Below are positions 25,612 to 42,340 of a DNA stretch of 64,000 nt, piece after piece. Position 1 is the stretch's first letter. Each line of letters opens with the position of its first letter. The DNA is from Aphrophora alni (lineage: Eukaryota > Arthropoda > Insecta > Hemiptera > Aphrophoridae): NCBI GenBank assembly GCA_963513935.1, contig OY740770.1, positions 89,898,198 through 89,962,197 on the forward strand, in the 5' to 3' direction. The notes below the pieces were generated by a model. The model had not been told where the DNA came from. It did not search any database and saw only the letters and a list, made by a program, of their open reading frames with translations. A program made the translations under genes and the position numbers.

Positions 25612-28600
25612 AGATACTGCAGGCAAATATGAATCGAAGCATGGCTGCTGATGGACTAATTGAGCAACTGGTGCAAGAAACCGAAACTCACTTCGCCATT
25701 ATAAGCGAGCAGTACCGGAGCAAAGACAGTCAGAACTGGTATGCTGATACTACGGAAACAGCGGCGATTTGGGTAACAAATACTCTAATGGTATGGAAAA
25801 GGTCTAGGAATCGGATATGTCTCTATAAAGAGCAGTGAAATGGCAATCTTTAGCTGCTATCTATCTCCTAACGAAGGGATACGTGCGTACCAACAGAAAC
25901 TCGACGAGATAGAGGATACTCTTGGCGAACACATCGCAGTAGTAATCTGGTAGTCTCGGGGGACTTTAATTAACGCCAGAGCATGTGAGTGGGGAAAGCC
26001 GTAAACGAGAAGCAGGGGCAGACTACTTCTAGAAATGACGGCTAGAGTTGGATTGACGGTAGTTAATAAAGGGAGTACACCGACCTACTGTCGACCAGGA
26101 TTCGGAAATTCTATCCCGGACGATACCCTCACCTCGGAAGGTTTGGAATCAATAATGGAAGGCTGGAGAGTGCTGAAGGATTACACTGGAAGAGACCACA
26201 ACTACATTGCTTTCAGTGTGGAAAAAGAGAGGAAAACTTGCACTTCGAAGAAAAAGCCGCAACCGAGGTGGAATGGGGGTAAACTAGACAACGATTCGTT
26301 AATAGAAGCAATAAACTTTGTAGCGTATTACAAAAAAGGCCGTAGACTTGAACCGACGAGCGCGGGAAATGCGGCAATGATCGTTGATGGCGTCATCCGT
26401 ATTATCCGGCAGGCATGCCAGCTAGCGATGACCCGAAAAAAAATTTAATACAGGCAACAAGCGTACTGGTGGTCCGAGGACATAGCCGAGCTGAGGCGGA
26501 AATGCTTAAAACTAAGAAGAAGAGCACAACGAGAACGCAGTAGATCAAAAGCGTATTATGTTTACATCCGAGCACAAGGTAGCCAATAAATCTCTAGTGA
26601 CGGCCATCCGTAAAATTAAAGAAGGGTTCTACAGATCACGGTGTGATGACCTAAATGAAGACCCCTGGGGAATGGGATACCGGATAGTGACTCGTAAGCT
26701 CGGCGGCGCAAGTGCTAATAATACAATGAGCATAGCTACAAGCAAAAAAATGTGGATACTATCTTCTCTGCACATCCGAGTAGGAAACACAGCGAAGTAC
26801 AAGGTGTGGATAAAGAGATTCCTTTGTTTAGTGAGATGGAACTGTCTAGTGCGGTTAGGTCACTGAAGAGTGGGAAAGCTCCAGGCCCGGACGGAGTTAC
26901 GCCAGAAGTAATGAAAATAGTGGCTGGTGCCCAACCGCGCCTACTTCTAAAAATGTTTAACACATGCCTACAGGCGGGGATATTTGCTACTCCTTGGAAT
27001 GTAACTCGATTAGTATTTATAAACAAAGGGCAGGGTTGTACTGATTCTCCAGCAGCATTTAGACCTTTGTGTATGCTGATTGTAGCAGGCAAATTTATGG
27101 GGAAAAGTTAAAACCAAAACTATAGCAAGCGATACGAGAAGCAGGCGGTCTCTCTGACTGCAGCTCGATTTTCGGCAAAACCACTCCACAATAAGTGCAA
27201 TCCGACAGGTAGATATGGCTTGTAACGCTGCAAGGCCAGTAGCTCTACTTGTGACGCTTGTAAGAAACGCGTTTAACTCTGTCTGATGGACCGATATATT
27301 GGAGGCATTGACACGCGATTTTGCGGGGCCTAACTACCTCTTTTCGGTTTTGAGGGATTATCTTATAAATCGGTGGTTACGGTGTGGAACAGAAGAAGGA
27401 TGGTGGGTTAAGGAAGTAACGGCTGGGGCGGCATAAGGATCGATACTTGGTCCCGAATTGTGGAACATCTCATACGACAGTCTGCTGCGACTAGAGATGC
27501 CAGAAGGAGTAAACGTGGTTGGGTATACTGATGACGTGGCTGCGGTGTTAACAGCCAGAAACGTCGTGTTAGCACAGATACGATTAAATCAGGTATTGCG
27601 ACCTAATAAAACCTGGATGAAGGAACGTGGCCTACAACTGGCCATTGCAAAAACATAATTGTCCTACTGACCAGAAGGCGGATACCAACAATCATTCCTA
27701 TGGTAGTTGAAAGAGAAACTGTTAGAGCCAAAAGATCGGCAAAATATCTAGGTGTTCTACTTGACAACAAATTGAAGTTTGGGGAACATCTGCGGAAGAC
27801 CTGCGATAAAGCAACGGCGGTGACCTCCTCGTTGGGGAAGGTAATGGTCAATAATGGGGGCCCAAGGGAGAGTAAACGGCGACTCCAATGGATGACAGCA
27901 CAGTCCATAATGCTCTAAGGGGCGGAAATATGAGCTGAGGCCTTCAGAACTAAGAAATACCGATGTAGGCTGACCTCGAAACAGAGAATTGGAGCGCTGA
28001 GAATTACCAGTGCTTATCGTACAGTGTCTGAACCGGCAATCTTGGTGGTGGCTGGTCTCATTCCAATAAATCTGCTAGCGCAGGAGTGGAAGGCCATTTA
28101 TGAGCTCAATAGAATGATGAGCAAGCAAGAGGCTCGCACAAGAGCAAGGGAGAACACTTTGAACCGGTGGCAGCACCGCTGGGACAGGTAATCACGGGGC
28201 CGGTGGACAGCAACCTTTATAAAAGATATTAATGTGTGGTTAAATCGAAGACATGGGGAGGTGAAAGTTTTTACTAGTCAGTTTCTGACAGGTTACAGAT
28301 ACTTTCGCTCGTACCTGGAAAAGATGGGGAAGGTTACATCAGCTAACTGCATAAGGTGTATAGACGCCAGAGATGACGTGAAACATACGCTTTTTGATTG
28401 TGACCTTTTTCTCAACAGATGAGAGATATCAAAAACAAGGTTGGAGACCTAATAACAGAGTCCATTATACAGATGATGTTAACATCCAGAGAGAAATGGG
28501 AAGCAATATCAAATTATATCGAGGCTGTATTGGGATGTAAGAAGGAGGAAAGTTGGCTAGAGCATTACAATAGCAGAAGAGGAGACCTAAACAGGACAAA

Positions 28601-28649
28601 ACTAATAACCACTCAGATGAAATGCGAGAGCGGCACCGGAGTGGAATAA
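25605..28649 (+). pseudogene. ORF2 remnant: APE endonuclease, reverse transcriptase, C-terminal CCHC
   Basis: ORF2 of R1-type LINEs nicks the target and reverse-transcribes the RNA there. The start ATG at 25605 overlaps the ORF1 stop as ATGGTAA. Endonuclease motifs in order: LQANMNRS (Asn8), ISEQYR (Glu35), a frame-disrupted GDFN..ARACEWG around 25961-25990, PTYCRPGFG, and GRDHNYI (Asp-His at 26194-26199, Arg replacing the usual Ser). A linker follows with DPWGMGYRIVTRKLGG (about 26660-26705). The reverse transcriptase shows LKSGKAPGPDG (about 26866-26898) and a palm motif read as YTDD at 27524-27535. YLGVLLDNKLKFGEHLRK begins near 27745. A C-x2-C-x8-H-x4-C motif lies at about 28344-28397, and the frame ends at TAA 28647-28649. 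Frameshifts occur near 25790, 25970, 26450, 26760, 27110, 27660, 27920, 28190 and 28420. Confidence 0.88.
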
Positions 28650-28747
28650 TGCCTGGGAAAGACGAAGGTTTTAGTCGGTAGGCCATTCGGAGAGTCCGAC
28701 TCATAAGTCCCCTTGGGACTAGTTCATAATAGCATTTTGACAAAGCC
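28650..28747 (+). other. LINE 3' untranslated region
   Basis: About 98 bp from the ORF2 stop to the TA tail. It includes a small potential stem, AGTCC/GGACT, around 28707-28721. R1-type elements usually have short 3' regions recognised by their own reverse transcriptase; that this stem matters is inference. Confidence 0.6.
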
Positions 28748-28774
28748 TATATATATATATATATATATATATAT
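28748..28774. repeat. (TA)n tail of the LINE
   Basis: About 27 bp of TA dinucleotides directly follow the LINE 3' end and precede TTTAAAGT and the candidate target-site duplication. Position and context mark it as the element's tail rather than a free microsatellite. Confidence 0.8.
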
Positions 28775-28781
28775 TTAAAGT

Positions 28782-34184
<5,403 letters not shown>

Positions 34185-34345
34185 TGCTAATATTTCTAGA
34201 GTAATGTACTGCAGCACATAAATCCTTCTTATCCACCTGGTGTTATGAATAAAATATAAGATCATTAACAACCCTTGCTTCTGATATGCCTTGCATTGCA
34301 AGTGCTTCGTATCACAACCAAGTCCATATCATAAATATACATGAC
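34185..34345 (+). repeat. Diverged interspersed repeat, copy 1
   Basis: AATATATGCTAATATT followed by CTAGAGTAAT and CAGCAC.TAAATC, and later TTRTATYACAACCAARTCC, is shared with 56785-56990. The conserved blocks are separated by unalignable sequence, so this is an old repeat pair or chance similarity of AT-rich DNA. Confidence 0.4.
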
Positions 34346-35308
34346 TTAATCCAATACACGGACAGTTTACTGTACAGTATACAGCATATGATTGAAGTAT
34401 GTATTACAACGGGATATGAAAATCAATTGATTGTAATTAAATTATTTTTCATTATATCTGTTGTAGTGGTTATCAATATATTTGTTTGCTTATGTATATT
34501 TCATATTTCATATTATTACATTATATTGGGGTGTTAAATTACATTATGGGGGAGGTACCTTCTTTAAACAGGGATATTAGACCAATGGATAACAAAATAT
34601 CAAATTTCAAGAATCTTATTACGTGGTCAAACTATGTCAGAGTTTTAAATTAAATGGACATTTTATTTTGTTTGCCTCAGGGAATGACTCATTCACATGG
34701 TCGTTCCCTATCGACGTTCAGTGTTTGATATGTATATAGTTGATATTATGTTATTTATATTTATACAATTACAATCATTTATTCATAATAAATTATTTCC
34801 ATTGTTGAATAAGAATTTAGTTAATATATCTCTTATAAATATATATGTATAAATGTAACATAATATCGAAAACGTCAACTGTCTGATCCTTAAATTAACT
34901 AGGTCCGAATTGCTGAATATATCTGAATAGCCATATATTGAAAATATTCGCAATAACAGCTCTTTACATCAATGAAGATAAATCAAACATCTTATGTGGC
35001 TACTGTACAATATTCTCATTACCTCTGTAGAAGATAGTTCAATGTTGTTTACACATATTCTAGCAGAAATGAGAAAACAGGTCATGAGTGACCAAATATT
35101 TCTTTACTTACTAATGATGTAAATCCGATTATCAAAACATTTCTATGTCAATATTTTCATATCTCATGTATTTTGTATTGCTTTAAAGTTGTATATTTTT
35201 ATCTTATTTAAAATATTTGGAATTGTTTTATTCTTTTTTGACGTATTAGTTTACATTGTGAACCGTTACTGTTTCAACAATTTCATTGTAATAGAGGAGA
35301 ATAATTTT

Positions 35309-35311
<3 letters not shown>
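34346..35311. other. AT-rich non-coding stretch
   Basis: No supported feature; the 83-codon frame 34286-34537 is hydrophobic but has no motif and fits chance. Confidence 0.55.

Positions 35312-35384
<73 letters not shown>
35312..35384. repeat. (TA)n microsatellite
   Basis: About 73 bp of AT dinucleotides. Confidence 0.96.
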
Positions 35385-35387
<3 letters not shown>

Positions 35388-36543
35388 AAATCATGACTAT
35401 ATATTGTTTGTTGGGATCACTTGCGTTTTCAAATTATTACCTGTAAAGGACAGTGTTGTAATCGACATTAGAGAAGTAAAATGACAAATTATAATAAAGT
35501 TTATATCTCCAAAAGTCTGAGGATGTGTTTTGTTATATGGGTAATAGATAAATTTGTGTTCAATGGAGGGAAATACACCTTTAGCAAATTGTTGGTTTAT
35601 GTCGGATTTCACATAATTTTTCGTAAACGATTAAACTATTTTCGAACACATTATATAGAATATTTCAATACGATGAGCGATTTATATATTGTAAATCAAC
35701 TAAAATTGTTTTATGATTTATTTTGGTTTATCCCATAACGGGTCATTTCACCAAAAATAGATTTACGATCAAACAGTTACTACATTGGTCCTACCCCTCT
35801 ACAGCAAACAATCCATAATCAGAAACAGATTACGATGATATATTTGTTACTTTATATTTATTGTACGTAGATTGTTATATTTTTTTGTGGATTTACAAAG
35901 CTATGCCCACAAAAATGGATTTAATTTGAATTTTTAAATTTTTTTTTATATATTCAGTTTTCAATATAACGTCTAAAGGTTATATACTAAAAGTAGATAT
36001 TGAATATCCTCAAGCTTATAACAATTTACACAATGAGTTTAATTACTTTCATAATATAAATGTCCTCCAAATGAAAAGAATATATATTATGTTTAGTACT
36101 AAATAAAATACACAGAGTTCTTAAATTTCATCTAGAATCATAATTGAAATTTTATTTTTTGTGTATTACTAAAAAGGGTAAACTGGCAAATATTCTTTTG
36201 AAAAAGAGTTTTATAAGGTTTTAAATATTGCTATGTTTGGATTAACGATTGGAAATATTATAATACGACGTGAAATAGAAATGGTAAATAAAAAATAAAA
36301 TTAAAAAAAAAACACCTCGATAACTTATTTGTAAACCTATGCATCTTGAAGTGAATTCATTATTTATAATTAAAATCTGTGGGTTTTTCAAAGTGCTGTA
36401 GATTCTTAAATGGTATGTAAACAAACGTTTATTATAAGATTCAGTGTGTTAAAATTAAATAAAACTTTAATATATGACTTCTCTTATAATGTGTTACGTA
36501 TAATATTTTATGAACAGCATACATAATGTATAAATTGATACAG
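35385..36543. other. AT-rich non-coding stretch
   Basis: It holds an 85-codon frame at 35481-35738 (rich in Phe, Tyr, Ile, Lys) with no recognisable domain. I do not call it a gene because several frames of this length are expected by chance in such DNA. Confidence 0.5.
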
Positions 36544-36734
36544 ATAGTTATTTTTTGGGAATACTAACACATGTCATACATAAAATATAATGAGTCATGA
36601 TATAAAATACATCTGATCATCCTGTAAATCATTTTGTTGTTAAGAACAAAATAACAAAATTTTGGGTAAATATAAAGCTGAATATATTAGTGTTACTATA
36701 ATTGAGATTATTGGCTTACGTAAAAATTGTAGTC

Positions 36735-36807
<73 letters not shown>

Positions 36808-36816
36808 ATTGTAGTC

Positions 36817-36873
<57 letters not shown>

Positions 36874-37063
36874 GACTACAATTTTTACGTAAGATAATAA
36901 TCTAAATTATATTAACACTAATATATTCAGCTTTATATTTACGCAAAATTTTGTTATTTTGTTCAAAACAACAAAATGATTTACAGGATGATCAGATGTA
37001 TTTTATATCATGACTCATTATATTTTATGTATGACATGTGTTAGTATTCCCAAAAAATAACTA
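36544..37063. repeat. TA-centred inverted repeat with 194-bp arms
   Basis: Left arm 36544-36737 and right arm 36870-37063 are reverse complements with only a few mismatches. The centre is two (TA)n tracts (36738-36805 and about 36819-36870) separated by CCATTGTAGTCATT, itself a copy of the left arm's inner end. The whole unit could fold into a long hairpin. No protein is encoded. A foldback or MITE origin and an inverted-duplication origin are both possible. Confidence 0.92.
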
Positions 37064-37064
37064 T

Positions 37065-37136
37065 TTTTTTTTTCACACACTTTTCCATAAACACCTATAT
37101 ATATAGGTGTTTATGGAAAAGTGTGTGAAAAAAAAA
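37065..37136. repeat. 72-bp perfect palindrome
   Basis: Each 36-base half is the exact reverse complement of the other, with the axis between 37100 and 37101: T9, CACACAC, TTTTCCATAAACACC, TATATATATA centre, and back. It begins two bases after the right arm of the TA-centred inverted repeat. It is too AT-rich and isolated to be called a terminator of any gene. Confidence 0.95.
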
Positions 37137-38280
37137 TTTTAAAAATGGTTTAACAAATTCAGTTTTATATAAATAGTGTTTCTTTCTTATATAGTAAAAA
37201 TCTGTTAATATTATAACAATATTAGAATATAATGTAGAATGTTTAAATCAACTAAACAATACATACGAAATCGACTGTAAATAAACTTTCTTTAGGTGTA
37301 CATGATGGTAAAATAATTATATGCTCTGATAGTGTTTATACGATCGCTTATGATCCCTATCTATTAAATTAATAATAAATTGTGGGGTTATTTTTTTATA
37401 TCCTATTCTTCTCTTCCAATTTTTAATCAAACATAAAAATGATATCTGTTGTTCCAGCCGGCGTCTATTTTACTATTTTACATATTTCTTACATAGGTAA
37501 TGTTAGAAGTACATAAAACTAGCATCTTCTATGTTTGAAATTTGTAAAGTAGCTTATATAATTACAGAGGAGCAAATAGGTAGAAGACAAATTTAAATAT
37601 GAATGTAATAAATTTTACGAAAAATGTTTTATTACAAAAATTTTATGTAACAATGTTTATTTAAATAATTATTTATACGTTATAATATTTTACGTACAAC
37701 GCCAGATAGAGGAGTATATCATAAAAGAACATCTTGAGAAATCACTAATAAAGTTGCTATTTTTTCAGGAATATTTCATTTGCTTTCAATTTCCATCCGA
37801 ATATCGATTGTTCAAGTTTTTATTGTCTTGAAATGTCCTCGAGGAAATGTTGTGTTTTTCCAAAAAAAAAGATAAATTATCAATTGATTATATGACTCCG
37901 TCGTGACAAAATCAAGATTGAAAATGTTCAATCATATAGTAAATAACAGCTTTTTTTTCTTTAAAATTATCGTACGCACAATACAGTGAATTAAGATACA
38001 GTTTAAAGATTTTATATTTAAAAATCAAAATATCCAGCATTTTTGTGGTATAAATATTTTTCTATCTGTTTGGAAACCGACAATTACATATCTAGGTTTT
38101 TCAGTATTTGTAGCTGTTTTTATTGTTTAATAAATTTTTTGTTTAAGGTAATGTTGGATATTCTTGTAATTGTTATAGTTTAAATCCCACTTAAATACGT
38201 TGATCTTTATCAGTTAATCTCAAAAGTGATAAATTATGATCATTTGCTACTCGAACGTAAGGAATTTCCAATAAATTAAA

Positions 38281-38283
<3 letters not shown>
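37137..38283. other. AT-rich non-coding stretch
   Basis: Nothing supported beyond homopolymer runs. Confidence 0.6.

Positions 38284-38318
<35 letters not shown>
38284..38318. repeat. (TA)n microsatellite
   Basis: About 35 bp of AT dinucleotides. Confidence 0.95.
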
Positions 38319-38319
<1 letters not shown>

Positions 38320-39211
38320 TGATTTTCTAATCTTTATTTAGCGCTTCATTTGCTTTTAAATTTGATGAATTACTTAACAGTATTAGTTGTTATTTAACAT
38401 TCAAAAATATATTTATGTTAATAATATTCTGCGAATCGAAGTAACATTTATAAAGGAACAAGTAAAAAGTTGATAGCCTTTGCATCTACGCTTGATTTAT
38501 CCAAATTGCATCCTGCATTTAATATATTTTTCCTCGTAGCGATTAATTAGTATTTTTTTCATTTTAGTCGTTATGGCAAAATTGTTTATGCGATCTACTT
38601 CTGTATCAGGTTTTATTGATAAACAGGTATACGAATTTCTTCATTTTTATAAATGTCTGAATAATATGGACGGTTTGTAAACTAGATTTTAATTTTTAAT
38701 TAAAAACTAAATTTATAATTTAACTTGAAGTACGTCCTAATGTAGTTAGTCCTAGTGAAACAAATTCTTGAAAGTTAATTAGTAGCTCCTACTAATATTC
38801 AAGTTGTACAGAATTATTATGAAGCAGACCATTTATTTAGGGCAAATATATTAAATTATATATTTTTTTTCACAATTTATTACCAGGTTCAACTGCTGGA
38901 TAACATTATTGCAGGATTTTTATTAGCTTATTTAATAAGCTAATATTGCAGGGTAAACATTCAGCTTGTTTATTATATGAGCCCCGTACGTGTACATACA
39001 TATAACCCGTACATTAACAACCTTTTAAATATTAACAGTATTTTGAATCTATATAAATAAATGAATTAGGTAAAACCTAATTAATTTATTTAGTTTAAAT
39101 CCCTACAGCGATCATATACTGTTAGTTTTTTTTTTTCAAAACGAAAGATTTTGAACAAAATATGTTATTTTTTAATGTATTATTACTTCCTTTTAAATCA
39201 AATATACCACA
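38319..39211. other. AT-rich stretch with small hairpins
   Basis: No gene. Two small palindromes are visible: 38922-38944 (ATTAGCTTATT and its complement around one central base) and about 39056-39092 (AATTAGGT...ACCTAATT). Confidence 0.6.
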
Positions 39212-39396
39212 TTAACAAATAAAACACAATTTTTATTTGGAAAACTCTATAATTTATTTGGTCTAGCCGACCATGGTTTCGCCAGTTACTGCATTGACAG
39301 AGCCTCGTCAATTCCGTAACTAGCGAAACCATGGTCGGCTAGACCAAATAAATTATAGAATTTTACAAAAAAAAAAAAATGTGTTTTATTTGTTAA
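39212..39396. mobile_element. 185-bp hairpin element bounded by TTAA (MITE-like)
   Basis: The ends are TTAACAAATAAAACAC (39212-39227) and its exact reverse complement (39381-39396). The arms stay paired, with a few mismatches and a poly-A length difference, through GGTCTAGCCGACCATGGTTTCG. At the centre a second, nested stem is visible (GTTAC..TTGAC / GTCAA..GTAAC). It is much more GC-rich at its core than its surroundings. TTAA at both ends is what piggyBac-type insertion leaves, but the inner ends do not start with the usual CCY, so the superfamily is unproven. It has no coding capacity. Confidence 0.82.
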
Positions 39397-39600
39397 AATT
39401 CTATCAAGTACCGTCGGTCATCAGTGTTAACAATATATAACACATTGCTAATATTTTTTTTTAAATTTAAATTTTATTTTATTAATATATATATTTTTTT
39501 ACATGAAATATAATTATCTATACCATAGGATCCTTTGGGTAATTGTATATAATATTTATCTTTTTCATCCCAAAAACTTATAATTTACAATAGTGTCGAC

Positions 39601-39603
<3 letters not shown>
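39397..39603. other. AT-rich non-coding stretch
   Basis: No feature supported. Confidence 0.6.

Positions 39604-39646
<43 letters not shown>
39604..39646. repeat. (TA)n microsatellite
   Basis: About 43 bp of AT dinucleotides. Confidence 0.95.
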
Positions 39647-39649
<3 letters not shown>

Positions 39650-41423
39650 ATTCTACGTCATAAAATCTATCATTACAATTTACTATTATTAGGTTGATAA
39701 ATGTCTAGGTGGAATAATATCACAAGTCAGTCGCGAACCTTTTCCACTTAAACATAACTAACTAACAGTTTTATATATTATTTGGTGAAAATTTGAGCAC
39801 AATTGGATGTATTCACTTTTGGTTTATTCGTATAATTACATGAAATAGTCACACTATAGTTAAATGATTAAAAATATTGTATTACAACCGTTGAAGCACG
39901 TAGATTACCAAACATATCAAAATAGTCAACGCGTTTCCGTAGATAGCAGTTAGTTTTAATAATATGTACTTAATGAAAAATAGAGGGTCAATGTAGTCAT
40001 TAAATATATTTTATATTTTGTCAGTTAATCTGAAACACAGCTTAAGTTAATAAATCAACATATATAGCATATTATTAATGTTGTATTATGAAAAATGATT
40101 CATGTTAAGTAAGAAAAATTTTGAACGTTAAACGAATTGGAATATATATATATCAATAAATTAAAAATCAAAATAATTAAAAAAAATAAATCTTTTTTTT
40201 TTGTTTAGGAATATATTAAAATTGAAAAAGTTCTGATTCTTTATTAATGCAATTTATAACGGATATTATTGGATATAATACTAAATAAAATACAAATAGT
40301 TATCTCATAATTACAAAAACATACTATTATTAAAGATACTATTATTTTGTAATAGGATATACGGAAATATAGTGGGTTATTTATGTATTTACTCAAATTG
40401 TATTTTTGAATATATACTATTGGGGGTAGTCTAAATACTTTTACAATTATGGAGAATACTACGTAATTCTCGTCGTATTGAAATACATTATATTATTCTC
40501 TTAGTTATTACAATTGGCACTGACATTGTCAGAAATGATTTGCACCAAAATCATATATTATTCTATTTAGGATATATGGCGTTGTCATAGTTTGAATTTC
40601 TAATGATGCAGTTTTCCCAAAGAGTATTTCAGGTAATACTGGCAGAACTGGTGATATTAACAGTATTATTTTTATAGGTGCTGATGGAAATTTAAGTTAA
40701 CACAGAGAGTGTTGCTATAGATTTATACTGTATTGAATGTGGAACAGATACTATATACTTACAGTGGGTTCTGCAGGATGTCATTCCTTCATACATTTTA
40801 GTATCAATAGGTAGTACTAATTTCCTCACATTAATGAAGTTTATTTTGAAGATGCATAAATAATATTCACTTTATTATATGTAATATTGTATTTTTTATA
40901 GATGGAATAGCTTCTGAACTAATGTCAATCCCACTGCTATATACAGATGGTATTTAATTAGTTAATTAGGGGTATATAATTGATTAACAGTTATCCATGC
41001 GTGGTAATTGAATACGTCCTCGAAACTACAATACTCGAAGTTTGTTCTTGAATACATAAGTTCGTCAACAACTCTCGTTCCACGATGTAAAGTTTCTACT
41101 AGCACACAAGTTTGATAGATATATACAAAGTAGATTTAACTGGATTAGCCATTTCAGAAAATGTCGTGCTATGCATCTGATACATCAGATCAGGTTTCGA
41201 TTAAATCAAATTTGGGTGATTCAATAACAAATATGGTCTAGAAAAGCAAAATATGGTTACAAGAAAATACAAAAAAATAGGCTTGAATTTGGAATTGTTA
41301 AAAAAAACTAATTACAATAATAATTCTACATACATATATTATTAATATATCCCCATTAAATATATCTACTATTTTACTTTGTGAAGTAGATTTTGAATTG
41401 ATGACAAACAATCAGTGTTCGCT

Positions 41424-41426
<3 letters not shown>
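39647..41426. other. AT-rich stretch, possible traces of decayed coding sequence
   Basis: Around 40410-40960 several short stop-free runs on the + strand have a less Lys/Asn/Ile-dominated composition than the background, for example residues ISGNTGRTGDINSIIF near 40627. They sit in different frames separated by stops, and I recognise no family. They may be chance. Confidence 0.3.

Positions 41427-41508
<82 letters not shown>
41427..41508. repeat. (TA)n microsatellite
   Basis: About 82 bp of AT dinucleotides. Confidence 0.96.
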
Positions 41509-41509
<1 letters not shown>

Positions 41510-42266
41510 AATGGGCATGTTTTTATTTAACATATATATAAACTATTCTAGTATAACTTAAATATAATTGAGAATATTAAAATCATATTTTTTCAGTTCA
41601 TACACTTTTCTAATAGATACTGAAATGCGTATCACAAGGAAATGGTGTATGATGTACACGTAGAGTTATGAATTAATTACACAGATATATTTTAAAGTTG
41701 CAACAAATGAAACATAAAATTAGAGTAGAATCGACTTTGGAGATTGAAATAATAATAAATACATTTTATTTATGTGTTGAAAGTGACCATTTATTTCCTC
41801 TCTTCCCCCTGACCCCAAAACACAATCCATGTATAACAAATAGTTACTTCAAAAAAATAGTTATTGTTTCACAGACAAAATAAAATTACAACAATAACAC
41901 AAAACAAAAATGAAATGTCCAAATAAGAATTAACATAAAATTTATAAAATTAAACAATTCCCCATAACACTTTTTACACATTAATACTTATGTCTCAGTA
42001 AGTTATTATGATAAAAAATAATAATAAACTATAAAAATAAATAAATAATTTTTTTTAATATAAAAAAATCTAACTAATGGTGAGGTAACCAATCGCTATA
42101 TCAAATACACACTCGTATAATTATCCAAAACTATTATACCGTCAAAGTACCAGATAATCCCATGTGCCTATACAATCAACCCCTTAACGTTTTTTTTAAC
42201 AGTTTACGGTACTTGATATGTTTATCTTTTTCAGCAAACTGTTATTTCCATATATTAACGTTAGTG

Positions 42267-42272
<6 letters not shown>
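41509..42272. other. AT-rich non-coding stretch
   Basis: No feature supported. Confidence 0.6.

Positions 42273-42337
<65 letters not shown>
42273..42337. repeat. (TA)n microsatellite
   Basis: About 65 bp of AT dinucleotides, flanked on both sides by GTAATATT-like strings in direct orientation. Confidence 0.95.

Positions 42338-42340
<3 letters not shown>

Larger units (their letters stand above)
24427..28781 (+). mobile_element. Decayed, near full-length R1-clade non-LTR retrotransposon (LINE)
   Basis: A block of clearly higher GC content begins abruptly at about 24427 and ends in a (TA)n tail. In order it holds a leader (24427 to about 24740), a gag-like ORF1 remnant ending at 25611, an ORF2 remnant starting at 25605 with APE-type endonuclease, reverse transcriptase and C-terminal CCHC motif, a short 3' untranslated region (28650-28747) and the TA tail. 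No RNase H region is evident, in keeping with the R1 clade. The string CTTTTACTGT lies just before the element and again at 28782-28791, a candidate target-site duplication. Many stops and frameshifts show the copy is dead. The family call rests on motif recognition (DPWGxGYxIVTRKLG, SGKAPGPDG, HTLFxC); another I-superfamily clade is possible. Confidence 0.88.

Noticed and set aside
35481..35738. 85-codon frame rich in aromatic residues, possible small membrane protein
   Set aside because: It has no recognisable family, no homologous frame in the window and a chance-compatible length.
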